A DNA stretch of 64,000 nt from Cyclobacteriaceae bacterium (lineage in GTDB: Bacteria > Bacteroidota > Bacteroidia > Cytophagales > Cyclobacteriaceae): NCBI GenBank assembly GCA_020832305.1, contig JAFIEV010000070.1, forward strand, positions 37,898 to 101,897. Reading direction: 5' to 3'. The notes under the pieces were generated by a model. The model ran no database searches. It was given only the letters and a program-made list of their open reading frames with translations, and was not told the DNA's origin. Made by a program: the position numbers and the translations under genes. Positions 27,270 through 37,497 of the stretch are shown here, in pieces (the stretch's first letter is position 1; each line of letters opens with the position of its first letter).

Positions 27270-29593
27270 TTTGATTTTCTGGTAAATTTTTTGCCTTTTT
27301 TGTCAGGTGTTTTTGCAGCAAGATCGAGACAGTCTTCAAGGCTCAGTTCTTCAGGCTTTTTATCCTTAGGTATTTTTACATTTTTGCTTCCAGCTTTTAT
27401 ATAGGGTCCCCAGCGGCCATTTAAAATTTGTACCTCAGGGTTTTCTTCGAAAGCCTTGATCAGTTTCTCGGCGTCGGCCTTTCGTTTAGCTTCAATTATT
27501 TCTATTGCCCTTTCAGCGTGGAGGCTCATAGGATCTTCATCTTTGGGGATGGAATAAAATTTACTGTCATGCCGGATGTATGGTCCAAACCTGCCGGTAT
27601 TTACTTCCATTTCCTTACTTTCATATTGCCCTAATTTTCGGGGTAATTTGAAAAGTTCGAGTGCTTCTTCAAGACTTATGCTTTCAATAAGCTGATCTTT
27701 TTTCAGGCTGGCAAATTGTGGTTTTTCATTTTCATCTCCATTTTCACCAATCTGAACGATAGGCCCGAAACGGCCAAGCCTGGCTATAACTTTTTTACCG
27801 CTCACAGGATCCACACCAAGTTCTCTGGAAGTACCGACCTCCGAGCGATTCATGGTTTCTGTATCCTGTACTTTTGAGTGAAAGGCTCCATAAAAATCAT
27901 GGATCATTTTGTTCCATTCGACTTTTCCATTGGCTATTTCATCAAACTCTTTTTCAACATTGGCAGTAAATCCATAATCTATTACATTTGGGAACCGGTC
28001 GACCAGAAAGTCATTTACCACCATGGCCATATTGGTAGGAAAGAGTTTGTTTTTTTCCGCTCCGGTTATTTCGGTTCTTCGGGCCTCTTTAATATCATTA
28101 TTTTTAAGTTCGATCTCCAGATATTCCCGATTTTTTCCTTCTCTTGATTCTTTGGAAATATAACCTCTTTTCTGAATGGTAGTAATGGTAGGGGCATAGG
28201 TTGAGGGCCTTCCAATACCCATTTCTTCGAGCTTTTTAACCAAACTGGCTTCTGTGTACCTGGCGGGAGGCCGGGTAAAGCTCTGCCGGGCCAACATACT
28301 TTTAAGGTTTAAAATTTGTCCTTTTTCAAGCGGGGGCAGCATGTTTGTATTTTCTTCATTGTTTTCGTCCTCATCATCTGATGATTCTATGTAAACTTTG
28401 AGAAAGCCTTCAAATTTCACCACTTCGCCGGTGGCGATCAACTTGTTTTCAATGCCGCTGATGCCTATGGTTACTACAGTTTTTTCAATTTGTGCATCAG
28501 CCATTTGAGAGGCAATTGCCCGCTTCCAAATCAGTTCATAAAGACGTTTTTCCTGTGCTGAATCTCCTGCATTTTGATGTGAAAAATCTGTAGGTCTTAT
28601 AGCTTCGTGTGCTTCCTGGGCTGATTTGTTTTTTGTCTTGTATTGACGGCTGTGTACATAGTCATTGCCAAAACTGTTTGCAATTGCATGTTTTGCTCCT
28701 TGTATTGCATCATCGGAGAGATTGACAGAATCGGTACGCATATAGGATATCTTGCCGGCCTCATACAGCTTTTGTGCTACGCTCATAGTAAGCGAAACAG
28801 GAAAGCCCAATTTTCTACTGGCTTCCTGTTGCAGGGTGGAGGTGGTAAAAGGTGGGGCCGGTGATTTTTTACCAGGCTTTTTTTCGAGATTTTCAATGAC
28901 AAATTCGGCGCCTTTGCAATGCGATAAAAAACTTTTTGCCTCATTTTCTTCAGTAAAGCGCTGTGGCAGTTCGGCTTTGAGGATTTTTCCGCTTTCAAGC
29001 AGAAAAAAAGCAGTAATTTTGTAAAATGAATTGGTATTAAATTTGTCAATTTCCCTTTCCCTTTCCACCACCAAACGTACGGCAACAGATTGCACCCTGC
29101 CCGCCGATAAGCCTGTCTTAATTTTTTTCCATAATAAAGGAGATATTTCGAAACCAACCAGACGATCGAGAACCCTTCGCGCCTGCTGCGCATTTACAAG
29201 ATCAAGATCAATACCTCTAGGCATAGCCATGGCCTGCTCAATGGCTTTTTTGGTAATCTCTCTGAATACAATTCTTTTTGTATTGTTGTCGCCAAGTTTC
29301 AGTGCCTCCTTTAGATGCCATGATATAGCTTCTCCTTCGCGGTCATCATCCGTAGCCAGGTAAATCATTTCAGATTCCTTAACCAATTTTTTGAGGTTCT
29401 TGATTACCTCTTTTTTATCACTGGTAATTTCATAGGTAGGCTTAAACCCGTTTTCCACGTCAATGGCATTATTTCCCTTGGGTAAATCACGTACATGTCC
29501 ATAACTGGAAGTAACTTTAAATTCTTTCCCCAGGTACCCCTCTATGGTTTTGGCTTTGGCCGGTGACTCTACGATTACAAGATTTTTAGGCAT
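27266..29593 (-). CDS. topA: DNA topoisomerase I (type IA)
   Basis: TopA relaxes negative supercoils. The 775-aa protein has the Toprim domain (LVIVESPAKAKTIEGYLG, then TDDDREGEAISWHL), the active-site tyrosine at about residue 284 in SYMRTDSVN, and GIGRPSTYAPTI. The C-terminal part has no Cys4 zinc fingers; it has three topo-C type repeats marked by GRFGP or GRWGPYI, then a lysine-rich tail. This is the usual Bacteroidota form. It heads the topA-cobB operon and diverges from sixA. Confidence 0.97.
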   Translation of the reverse strand: MPKNLVIVESPAKAKTIEGYLGKEFKVTSSYGHVRDLPKGNNAIDVENGFKPTYEITSDKKEVIKNLKKLVKESEMIYLATDDDREGEAISWHLKEALKLGDNNTKRIVFREITKKAIEQAMAMPRGIDLDLVNAQQARRVLDRLVGFEISPLLWKKIKTGLSAGRVQSVAVRLVVEREREIDKFNTNSFYKITAFFLLESGKILKAELPQRFTEENEAKSFLSHCKGAEFVIENLEKKPGKKSPAPPFTTSTLQQEASRKLGFPVSLTMSVAQKLYEAGKISYMRTDSVNLSDDAIQGAKHAIANSFGNDYVHSRQYKTKNKSAQEAHEAIRPTDFSHQNAGDSAQEKRLYELIWKRAIASQMADAQIEKTVVTIGISGIENKLIATGEVVKFEGFLKVYIESSDDEDENNEENTNMLPPLEKGQILNLKSMLARQSFTRPPARYTEASLVKKLEEMGIGRPSTYAPTITTIQKRGYISKESREGKNREYLEIELKNNDIKEARRTEITGAEKNKLFPTNMAMVVNDFLVDRFPNVIDYGFTANVEKEFDEIANGKVEWNKMIHDFYGAFHSKVQDTETMNRSEVGTSRELGVDPVSGKKVIARLGRFGPIVQIGENGDENEKPQFASLKKDQLIESISLEEALELFKLPRKLGQYESKEMEVNTGRFGPYIRHDSKFYSIPKDEDPMSLHAERAIEIIEAKRKADAEKLIKAFEENPEVQILNGRWGPYIKAGSKNVKIPKDKKPEELSLEDCLDLAAKTPDKKGKKFTRKSK

Positions 29594-29859
29594 TTTCAGC
29601 TGTTTTTATTCAATAGAAGCTTCAAATATCTGTAAAAAAAAATTAAAAGTGCAAAACACTCCTGCTAACAATGATTATTGCAAGCTTTGTTTCAAGGTAA
29701 AATATATTGTCTTGATTAATCAAATAAGCATTTTTTAATGCATCATAATTAATATATTGTATGCTTAATTGTTATATAAGGGAATCAAAAAAAATGAATA
29801 CATTCAGTTTTTCTCATTTTGGCGCCTTAAAACAGCATTTATTCAATTATTTTAACAAC

Positions 29860-30366
29860 ATGATTAAAAAAATATACCTTGTCAGACACGCAGAAGCTAA
29901 AGCTTACAGCCCCGGAGAAAAAGATATTGACAGGCCCCTTACCTCTAAGGGTATGCAGGAAGCTTCCCGCTTAGGGGCTTTATTGTATAATACAAAAGCC
30001 GCTGTAGCTGCAATTTATTGCAGTACCGCACTCAGATCACAACAAACAGCTGAACTTATAGGTGATCAGATGCGAATCGACAGTGATAAAGTTTTTAGCA
30101 CTAAGGATCTCTATGAAGCTTCAGTTCGAATTTATAACGAACTTATCAGATCTTTCAATGAATCATGGAACGAAGTCATGATCATTGGTCATAATCCGGT
30201 TATTCTGTACTTTGCCGAATACATCAGTGGTCAAAATATAGAAGGCGGTCTCAAAACCTGTACCTTGGTTGAGCTGCAATTTGCAGTTGATGAATGGATG
30301 AATGGCCCAGAAAAAAAAGGTAAACTTATTCGTATAATCAAGGATGGTGTGGAAATGGAAATTTGA
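29860..30366 (+). CDS. sixA: Phosphohistidine phosphatase SixA-like
   Basis: A 168-aa histidine phosphatase. The catalytic LVRHAEA is at the N-terminus and the second histidine is in IIGHNPVILYFAEYI. The open frame starts at 29761, but the extra 33 residues have no counterpart in the family, so the ATG at 29860 (MIKKIYLVRHAEA) is chosen. SixA removes phosphate from histidine in phosphorelay or PTS proteins. It stands alone and diverges from topA. Confidence 0.9.
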   Translation: MIKKIYLVRHAEAKAYSPGEKDIDRPLTSKGMQEASRLGALLYNTKAAVAAIYCSTALRSQQTAELIGDQMRIDSDKVFSTKDLYEASVRIYNELIRSFNESWNEVMIIGHNPVILYFAEYISGQNIEGGLKTCTLVELQFAVDEWMNGPEKKGKLIRIIKDGVEMEI

Positions 30367-30973
30367 TAAATACGATGTTTTATTTTGATTTTTTTTGAAA
30401 ATATGAAATATAATTTTGTTTATTCTAAAAATTGCGTTACTAATGGGTTTAAAAAGTTATAGTTTGTAGTATTCCTATTGTCAGGTTGCAACCCCGTCCT
30501 GTAATAAAGTCCTGAAATTAATCCCGTTTAAGTTGCTTTTTTTATTTTTGAGAATACTGAATATTTGAGTTAATATTTACTTACATACCATACTTTATTG
30601 GTGTAAATGGCTAATTAGGTTTAAGAATCAGGATATTCGACATTAATAATGAAATAATGGAAATGCTGTAATTTTTTTAATTCCCCATAAAAATGTTGAA
30701 AATATGATTTCATTGCTTAGGTATTTTTGAGTCAATTGAGCATTGATTTTTTCTATAGTACAGGATAAGTATAATTATTTATTCAAATAATCTATAAAAA
30801 TGCTCTGTTATACTGTAATGAGCCTATCTGTCAAATTTTAAGACTTGATAATTTTTAGGCATTCAGTTAAAAACAACCTAAAAAATTACATTTATGCTTT
30901 AGGATGGATTTTGTTAAAGGCAAATTAAAAATAATCATGTTACTTTGCGAATGTAATATGATTTGATAGCATC
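30367..30973. other. Long AT-rich intergenic region, 607 bp
   Basis: No gene, RNA gene or strong hairpin could be seen on either strand. Stops occur frequently in all frames. TTACTTTG about 30 bp before the next start codon is near the -7 consensus, but one base short. Confidence 0.5.
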
Positions 30974-31384
30974 ATGAAAACAACCCTAATTTACTTTTTT
31001 GTCTTTCAATTGGCAGCATGGCTTTTATTTTTCGGTGAAAATTCAGATCAGGAACTTGCTGGCAGTATCACAAATTCGTGGAATGTTGTAGATATTGACA
31101 TAAAGCAACTTGATCCTCACCTTATTCCGGTTTTCAACACCCTGGTGTTGCACAAAAATGGTAATTTTTCAAGATTAATGTCAGATGGTGAGGTGGAGCA
31201 AGGGCAGTGGCAGCTTACAAAAGACCGTTCTGCTTTATGGTTGCAGGTTAAAAACCGCGAAGAATTTTATCAGATTAAAAATTTTGAAAATGAGCCCGGT
31301 AATATGGTATTATTGGCAGAGAGGTATGATGATAAAACCGGTAAAGCGGGAGAAATCCAGGTTATGCTTTCCAGGGTGAATTAA
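30974..31384 (+). CDS. Small secreted protein of unknown function, lipocalin-like
   Basis: A 136-aa protein with an N-terminal hydrophobic signal (TLIYFFVFQLAAWLLFF). The rest reads as a small beta barrel: WNVVDIDIKQLD, LVLHKNGNFSRLMSDGEVEQGQWQL and ALWLQVKNREEFYQIKNFE. This is the pattern of lipocalin-like domain proteins (extracellular, about 120 aa), in which GxW-type segments report a mass of strands. The function is unknown. It is a single gene followed by a terminator. Confidence 0.7.
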   Translation: MKTTLIYFFVFQLAAWLLFFGENSDQELAGSITNSWNVVDIDIKQLDPHLIPVFNTLVLHKNGNFSRLMSDGEVEQGQWQLTKDRSALWLQVKNREEFYQIKNFENEPGNMVLLAERYDDKTGKAGEIQVMLSRVN

Positions 31385-31446
31385 TTAATTTCCATTTATC
31401 TATGGATAAGGGGTATTTGTGAAATTATTTTTTTGTAGAACACATA

Positions 31447-31475
31447 AAAAAACCCGAACATATGTCGGGTTTTTT
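31447..31475. terminator. Bidirectional rho-independent terminator between the lipocalin-like gene and pgi
   Basis: An 11-bp perfect stem (31447-31457 with 31465-31475, core ACCCGA/TCGGGT) carries A and T runs at its ends and a 7-nt loop. It serves the plus-strand gene ending at 31384 and the minus-strand pgi ending at 31561. Confidence 0.9.
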
Positions 31476-31560
31476 GTTCTTCAAAGTATAATTCATCTTT
31501 CAATTCACAGATCCGGCTTATGTTCAGAATCTCCGGCCCCGTATGTTCGAGATTATTTTT

Positions 31561-33219
31561 TTATGATTTTCTCAACTTTTTATAAGCATTGATCAACTGG
31601 TTTGTTGAATCGTCATGACTTTTCACTTCAGCATCTCCAACAAGTTCCGGAAGTATTTTATTGGCAAGTTGCTTGCCGAGTTCAACCCCCCATTGATCAA
31701 AGCTGAAAATATTCCATATGATGCCCTGGGTAAAAATTTTATGTTCGTACATTGCTATTAATGCACCCAGGGTAAAAGGCGTTATTTTCCTTACCAGTAT
31801 TGAATTGGTTGGTTTATTGCCTTCAAAAACTTTAAAAGGTGTCAGAAACTGTATTTCTTCATCTGATTTACCTGCGCCATTCAATTCTAACTGCACCTCT
31901 TCCTGTGATTTACCCATCATCAGGGCCTCGGTTTGTGCAAAAAAGTTTGACATAAGTTTTTGATGATGATCTCCTAAGGGGTTATGGCTGATGGCCGGAG
32001 CGATAAAATCGCAGGGTATCAGTTTGGTGCCCTGGTGGATAAGCTGATAAAAAGCATGTTGTCCGTTGGTGCCAGGTTCACCCCATATTACCGGTCCGGT
32101 TTGGTAATTAACTTTTTCTCCATTTCGATCGATATATTTTCCATTACTTTCCATATTTCCCTGTTGAAAATAGGCGGCAAAGCGATGGAGGTATTGATCG
32201 TAGGGAAGTATTGCTTCGGTTTCTGCATTGAAAAAGTTACCATACCAAATGCCCAGAAGGGCAAGTATCACTGGTATGTTTTTATCAAGACTCGTATTTC
32301 TGAAATGTTCATCCATGGCAAAGGCGCCATCCAGCAACTGATCGAATCGATCAAATCCAATGGCACAGGCAATTGAAAGGCCAATGGCAGACCATAAGGA
32401 ATACCTTCCACCTACCCAATCCCAAAATCCAAACATATTTTCAGCATCAATGCCGAATTTTTCCACTTCTTTTTGGTTGGTGCTTAAAGCGGCAAAATGA
32501 TATTTCACAAATTTCTCATCACCTGCTTTTTCAAGAAACCAACTCCTTGCAGTATGGGCGTTGGTCATGGTTTCTTGTGTGGTGAAGGTTTTGGAAGCTA
32601 CCAGAAAGAGGGTTGTTTCAGGATCAACCTGCTTTAGCACTTCTGCTATATGTGTGCCGTCAACATTAGAAACAAAATGCAATTGAATATGGGGATGCTG
32701 GTAAGGTTTAAGGGCTTCGGTTACCATAAGGGGACCGAGGTCAGAACCGCCGATTCCTATATTTACAATATGCCTTACTGCTTTTCCGGTGTAGCCTTTC
32801 CAGCTGCCTGAGATCACTTTTTCTGAAAATAACTTCATTTTATCCAGCACCGTACGCACTTCTGGCATTACATCTACACCATCCACCATGATAGAATGCT
32901 TGCTGCTTTTGTTCCTTAGAGCTGTATGTAATACGGCGCGATTTTCAGTTTCATTGATACTTTCTCCTTCAAACATATTTTGAATAGCCTGCGACAAGCG
33001 GCATTCCTTTGCCAGATCTGTCAGAAGCGAAAGGGTTTCTTCAGTAATAATGTTTTTTGAATAATCTATGAGAATATCGTCAAATTGCAGGGAAAATTTT
33101 TCAAAGCGCTGTTTGTCTTTTTGGAAAAGCTCCCGCATGTGAATGTTTTGCATCTGCTTATAATGGGTTTCAAGCTTTTTCCATGAGGAAGTTGTTGTAG
33201 GGTTAATTCTGCTGAGCAT
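31561..33219 (-). CDS. pgi: Glucose-6-phosphate isomerase
   Basis: Pgi interconverts glucose-6-phosphate and fructose-6-phosphate. The 552-aa length fits the long (eukaryote-like) form. Signatures are [36 protein letters not shown] and [13 protein letters not shown], with [10 protein letters not shown] in the substrate pocket. CAAAATTA at 33256-33263 is a -7-like box 37 bp upstream (TAATTTTG on the minus strand), without a clear -33. Monocistronic. Confidence 0.97.
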   Translation of the reverse strand: MLSRINPTTTSSWKKLETHYKQMQNIHMRELFQKDKQRFEKFSLQFDDILIDYSKNIITEETLSLLTDLAKECRLSQAIQNMFEGESINETENRAVLHTALRNKSSKHSIMVDGVDVMPEVRTVLDKMKLFSEKVISGSWKGYTGKAVRHIVNIGIGGSDLGPLMVTEALKPYQHPHIQLHFVSNVDGTHIAEVLKQVDPETTLFLVASKTFTTQETMTNAHTARSWFLEKAGDEKFVKYHFAALSTNQKEVEKFGIDAENMFGFWDWVGGRYSLWSAIGLSIACAIGFDRFDQLLDGAFAMDEHFRNTSLDKNIPVILALLGIWYGNFFNAETEAILPYDQYLHRFAAYFQQGNMESNGKYIDRNGEKVNYQTGPVIWGEPGTNGQHAFYQLIHQGTKLIPCDFIAPAISHNPLGDHHQKLMSNFFAQTEALMMGKSQEEVQLELNGAGKSDEEIQFLTPFKVFEGNKPTNSILVRKITPFTLGALIAMYEHKIFTQGIIWNIFSFDQWGVELGKQLANKILPELVGDAEVKSHDDSTNQLINAYKKLRKS

Positions 33220-33394
33220 AAATTGTTGACTTTAAAAATGATATAAACTGGATGGCAAAATTAGCAAAAATTATTCAGCTTTTAGAGAGATTGAAAGCCG
33301 GATTCGACGGGTATTTCGAAAGTTGATTTTTATCCTTTAGCTCAAACCTGATGGAGATATGAAACAGATAAAAAAACCAGGATGTAACCTGTAT

Positions 33395-33480
33395 TGTGGA
33401 GAAAAATGTGGATAAGCGCCAATAATTTGTGGATATGCTTGTTATTTAAGATGAGAATAGACTAGAAATGATGTGGAAAA
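33395..33480 (+). promoter_or_regulatory. Cluster of four DnaA-box-like sites upstream of dnaB
   Basis: Four TGTGGA repeats in one orientation start at 33395 (TGTGGAGAA), 33407 (TGTGGATAA, a perfect reverse of the DnaA box TTATCCACA), 33428 (TGTGGATAT) and 33472 (TGTGGAAAA). Steps of 12, 21 and 44 bp are close to whole helical turns. They lie between pgi and the dnaB promoter and could bind DnaA to control dnaB or mark a replication site. Confidence 0.55.
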
Positions 33481-33530
33481 GCTTTGGAAAAGTTAATGAT
33501 GGTAAATTTCTTAAGAAGGTGGGGAACGCC

Positions 33531-33538
33531 TATGTTTG
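33531..33538 (+). promoter_or_regulatory. Candidate -7 element of the dnaB promoter
   Basis: TATGTTTG fits TAnnTTTG exactly and lies 38 bp before the dnaB ATG. No good -33 TTTG is found 18-20 nt upstream, so activation by a bound protein such as DnaA is possible. Confidence 0.45.
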
Positions 33539-33575
33539 TAATAGAAACATTACAACCACCGCTTAACCTTTTTCT

Positions 33576-35165
33576 ATGGATACAGGGAATACCACCGGTT
33601 TGCGTAAAGACCGGAAAATACGAAATTATCTGAGTGCCGGACTTATTGAGCATCAGGGTAAATTGCCTCCTCAGGCATTAGAACTGGAAGAAGCCGTTTT
33701 GGGTGCATTGATGCTGGAAAAGGAAGCGCTCAATGTGGTTATTGATATTTTAAAACCCGACAGTTTTTATAAGGATAGTCATAAAGAAATATTCGAAGCC
33801 ATACTTGAGCTTTTCAATAAATCTGAGCCTATTGACATTCTAACGGTTACTTCGCAGTTAAGAAAAAGAGGCTCTCTGGAATTTTGTGGTGGGGCTTTTT
33901 ATATTACAGACCTTACTTCCAGGGTAAGTTCGGCAGCCAATGTGGAAGCGCATGCCCGTATTATTACGGAAATGGCTATAAAGCGGGAGTTGATAAGTAT
34001 AGCCACCAAAATCCACAAAGATGCCTATGAAGACACAACGGATGTTTTTGACTTATTGAATTCCACCGAGCAGGCCATATTCGAAGTTTCTGAAATAAAT
34101 ATCCGCAAAAATTTTGCGGATATGCGTTCTATTATGCACGAAGCCATCACTGAACTGGAAATTAGAAAAAACAGGGCCGATGGCTTAACTGGTGTACCCT
34201 CGGGCTTTACTGGCTTAGACAGGGTAACTTCGGGCTGGCAAAAATCAGACCTTGTTATTATAGCAGCACGGCCGGGTATGGGTAAAACCGCTTTTGTAGT
34301 TTCTGCCCTGCGCAATGCGGCTGTCGAATTTAGACGTCCTGTTGCTATTTTTTCATTGGAGATGTCAAGTGTTCAATTGGTAAACCGTTTGATTTCGGCT
34401 GAGGCTGAACTCGATAGTGAAAAAATAAAAAAGGGCAGTCTCGAGGAATACGAATGGGAGCAATTGGTTCACAAAACCGCCGGGCTATCAGAAGCGCCTA
34501 TTTTTATAGATGACACACCGGCACTTTCGATATTTGAGTTTCGTGCAAAGGCCCGAAAACTGGTGCAACAGCATAAAGTTGAGTTAATCGTAATTGACTA
34601 CCTTCAATTGATGTCGGGTGATACCGGAGGTAAAAGTGGCGCAGGAGGTAACCGCGAGCAGGAAATAGCTACCATTTCCCGATCTTTGAAAACCATTGCC
34701 AAAGAGCTTAATGTACCGGTTATCGCCCTTTCCCAATTATCCCGCGCTGTAGAAGTTAGGGGAGGTGATAAGCGACCTCAACTCTCAGACCTTCGTGAAT
34801 CTGGATCTATTGAACAGGATGCCGACATGGTTATGTTTTTGTATCGTCCTGAATATTATAAAATAACCGAAGATGCTGAAGGTAATAGTCTATTGGGTAT
34901 CGGAGAAGTTATTATTGCCAAGCACAGAAATGGTTCTCTCGATACCATACAATTGAAATTCATCGGTAAATACACCAAGTTTACTGACCTCGATCCCTTT
35001 GCCAATCGAAGTATGGGTGCATTTCCATCTGCTGAAGGTTTACCGGGTGAATTCAGTAATTTCAATACGATTACCTTTCAGAGCAAAGCCAATGGCCCCG
35101 GTTCATCTGATGACCCGGAAACAGGACCGGGATATGATCCCTCAGATGATACGCCTCCTTTTTAG
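33576..35165 (+). CDS. dnaB: Replicative DNA helicase
   Basis: DnaB unwinds DNA at the fork as a hexamer. The 529-aa protein has the N-terminal domain (LPPQALELEEAVLGALMLE), Walker A in ARPGMGKTAFVV, Walker B in LIVIDYLQLM and the arginine/Q-loop region LSQLSRAVEVRGGDKRP with DLRESGSIEQDADMVMFLYR. A proline- and glycine-rich acidic tail ends in DDTPPF, resembling the SSB-like C-terminal tip. No intein. The converging TPR gene ends 1 bp away. Confidence 0.97.
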   Translation: MDTGNTTGLRKDRKIRNYLSAGLIEHQGKLPPQALELEEAVLGALMLEKEALNVVIDILKPDSFYKDSHKEIFEAILELFNKSEPIDILTVTSQLRKRGSLEFCGGAFYITDLTSRVSSAANVEAHARIITEMAIKRELISIATKIHKDAYEDTTDVFDLLNSTEQAIFEVSEINIRKNFADMRSIMHEAITELEIRKNRADGLTGVPSGFTGLDRVTSGWQKSDLVIIAARPGMGKTAFVVSALRNAAVEFRRPVAIFSLEMSSVQLVNRLISAEAELDSEKIKKGSLEEYEWEQLVHKTAGLSEAPIFIDDTPALSIFEFRAKARKLVQQHKVELIVIDYLQLMSGDTGGKSGAGGNREQEIATISRSLKTIAKELNVPVIALSQLSRAVEVRGGDKRPQLSDLRESGSIEQDADMVMFLYRPEYYKITEDAEGNSLLGIGEVIIAKHRNGSLDTIQLKFIGKYTKFTDLDPFANRSMGAFPSAEGLPGEFSNFNTITFQSKANGPGSSDDPETGPGYDPSDDTPPF

Positions 35166-35166
35166 G

Positions 35167-36717
35167 TCAGGGAGAGGAAATCTGATTGATTTTGATTTTT
35201 GCCTTATTGCTGATACTGTAACTGTATGGATGTCCGCGGTAGCTCATGGCTTGTTCGTACCATCGTCGGGCACTAATACTGTCTTTTTGCATCAATGCCA
35301 TATCACCAAGTTGCATACAGGCATTGGCAGGCAGATAGCTGTCTTTTTCCGAAGGAATTAACAGCATTCTTTTATAAGATTTTTCCGCTTCAAGCCATTT
35401 TTCCTGAGCCTGAAAAATACGACCCATCCGGTAATGGTATTCCAGCTGGTAATTCTCACTTTTTACATCAACAGGAATGCTGGATAAGGTTTTTTCTGCT
35501 TCAGTAAAATAACCGCCATCAAATTGTAATCTTGCCAGCATTAATGCCGAATCTGGCAAATTGCCACCCTGCAATATTTGTGCAGCGTTTTTATCGGCTT
35601 CTGTTTGGGTTTTACCTGTTAATTGTGCACGATTAAAATAGAATTCTGCTTTTTCACGGTTGCCCAGGAGTTGATAAGCCAGGCTGATTTTAAAAACGGC
35701 ATCCTTGTGCAAATCTTCTGATTTATGTTTATTTAGAAAGAGCTGATATTGATTTATGCATGCATTATACATGCCTCGTTGAAGAAAAGCTTCTGCACGA
35801 TAGTAATAGGCAATGGGCGGAATATAGTTTCCTTTTGTATTACTTATTTCCATAAAACCCTGACTGTATTGTATACATGCCATTCCCATTTGATTTTTCA
35901 GCGCTAATGGAGAAGCCAAAAACATGATGAGCATTGGTTCTGGCCTTGAGTCCATCAATTCCTTTATTTTTTCAAATGCCCAATTATTATCATTGTGAAG
36001 GTATGACATAACAAGGGCTTGAATGATTCCGGTTTCTTCAGAGAAAATACTGTTGGTCTGCTCCAAACCCTTTAGCAGGGATTTCCCCATCGACATATCG
36101 GCTTTGAGCCCGATTACAGGGGTAGCCCAGTGGTATTTTTCAGGTAAAACCGAAAGCATCACATGCAATACCCCAAGGGTTTTATGACTTGGCCCATAGT
36201 CAGGAAACTGTTTATGATTGTTGCGTGCATATTGAATGGCTTGCCGTATAGATAAAAATCCACTCAGCCAATCGCCATGGTACATTTTTATAAGACCCCA
36301 GTGAAGTTTTATTTCCGAATAAACAAATTGGTATATTGCCAAATCCTTTTGATGCTCACTGAGTATTTCGAGATAGTATTTTTCATTGCCTTTTATTTGA
36401 CCGTAAATCGATTTATCACCTGACAGAAATATTCTGCAGAAATCCTGTAAACTCAAAATATATAGTGATGCCGGATTCTCGGGTTTTATATCTCTTGTTG
36501 CATCAAAATCCAGATCTAGTAGCCTTAGGTAGGCCATACTTTCATGTTCATTAAAAAAAGTATAGTCAATTGAAGGGTTTTCGCTTTGAAAAATGCAGGC
36601 CATTGCCGATAAAGGCATGATGAAAAAGGATAACAAAAAAAAGCAGACAAATCTGCGTTTTCGCGGATCTGCCTGCTTCTGTAATGATAACATATGATAT
36701 TCCCGAAGGCTTTGCAA
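35167..36717 (-). CDS. Exported tetratricopeptide-repeat protein
   Basis: A 516-aa protein with a signal segment (VCFFLLSFFIMPLSAMACIF) after a short basic N-terminus. The cysteine after SAMA could be lipidated. The rest is helical with TPR-like pairs, clearest in FKISLAYQLLGNREKAEFYFNRAQ and YRMGRIFQAQEKWLEAEKSYKR. It resembles the DUF3808/Iml2-like TPR proteins of this phylum. The start may instead be the ATG at 36693. It follows the zinc-ribbon gene by 3 bp, so it is in the nif3-zinc ribbon-TPR operon. The function is unknown. Confidence 0.8.
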   Translation of the reverse strand: MQSLREYHMLSLQKQADPRKRRFVCFFLLSFFIMPLSAMACIFQSENPSIDYTFFNEHESMAYLRLLDLDFDATRDIKPENPASLYILSLQDFCRIFLSGDKSIYGQIKGNEKYYLEILSEHQKDLAIYQFVYSEIKLHWGLIKMYHGDWLSGFLSIRQAIQYARNNHKQFPDYGPSHKTLGVLHVMLSVLPEKYHWATPVIGLKADMSMGKSLLKGLEQTNSIFSEETGIIQALVMSYLHNDNNWAFEKIKELMDSRPEPMLIMFLASPLALKNQMGMACIQYSQGFMEISNTKGNYIPPIAYYYRAEAFLQRGMYNACINQYQLFLNKHKSEDLHKDAVFKISLAYQLLGNREKAEFYFNRAQLTGKTQTEADKNAAQILQGGNLPDSALMLARLQFDGGYFTEAEKTLSSIPVDVKSENYQLEYHYRMGRIFQAQEKWLEAEKSYKRMLLIPSEKDSYLPANACMQLGDMALMQKDSISARRWYEQAMSYRGHPYSYSISNKAKIKINQISSP

Positions 36718-36720
36718 AGC

Positions 36721-37494
36721 TTAAACTGCCCTGGATGCTCTTCTTCCTGTCTTTTTGGGTTCTTCAATCACCACATTTTCTACATCGTAGAAAATTCTGC
36801 CGCAATGTTCGCAGACGATGATTTTTTTGCGTTCGCGAACCTCCGCCTGTCTTTGAGGTGGTACAATGTTGTAGCAACCACCACAGGCATCTCGAAGTAC
36901 TTTTACTATGGCAAGACCGTTGCGTGATTGATTTCTGATCTTTGTATAAGACTTATACAACCTGTCTTCCACTTGTCCGGCCGACTTTTCTCTTTTCTGA
37001 AAGAGTGTTTTTTCTTCATCTTCACTTTCAGCAATAATTTGATCGAGTTCAGATTTTTTGCTGTCGAGATCCTTTTTACGCTCATCCAATATTTGCCGGG
37101 TAGCTTCTATTTCTTCTTTTTTGGCATCGATTTTTACATATGCCTCTTTGATGCGCTTTTCGCAAATTTGTATTTCAAGTTGCTGAAGTTCAATTTCTTT
37201 GGTTATGGCATCATATTCGCGGTTGTTTCTGACATTCATTTGCTGTTCCTCATACTTAGATATGAGTTTTTCAGCATTTTTAATAGCAGTTTTATTTGCG
37301 TTTATGTCTGCATCCTGCGTGTCGATATCCGCCTGGTATTTTTGAATACGGGTTTCATAACCTACTATTTCATCTTCCAGATCACCAACTTCCTCAGGGA
37401 GCGCTCCTCTGATTTTTTTTAACTCATCAAGTTCGGTATCAATTTGTTGCAGCTGATAAAGGGATTCAAGCTTTTGTGAAACGGTTCTTTCCAT
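36721..37494 (-). CDS. Coiled-coil protein with C4-type zinc ribbon
   Basis: A 257-aa cytoplasmic protein: residues about 1-185 form a long coiled coil (heptads such as LEDEIVGYETRIQKYQADID), followed by a four-cysteine zinc ribbon (CGGCYNIVPPQR ... VCEHCGRIFYD) and a basic tail. This architecture is the widespread C4-type zinc-ribbon family that often sits next to nif3, as here (3 bp gap). Related proteins have been proposed to bind nucleic acid or ribosomes; its role is not settled. Confidence 0.88.
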   Translation of the reverse strand: MERTVSQKLESLYQLQQIDTELDELKKIRGALPEEVGDLEDEIVGYETRIQKYQADIDTQDADINANKTAIKNAEKLISKYEEQQMNVRNNREYDAITKEIELQQLEIQICEKRIKEAYVKIDAKKEEIEATRQILDERKKDLDSKKSELDQIIAESEDEEKTLFQKREKSAGQVEDRLYKSYTKIRNQSRNGLAIVKVLRDACGGCYNIVPPQRQAEVRERKKIIVCEHCGRIFYDVENVVIEEPKKTGRRASRAV

Positions 37495-37497
37495 GAA

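Noticed and set aside
30367..30973. Long AT-rich gap searched for a small RNA or small gene
   Set aside because: No stable stem or open frame was found.
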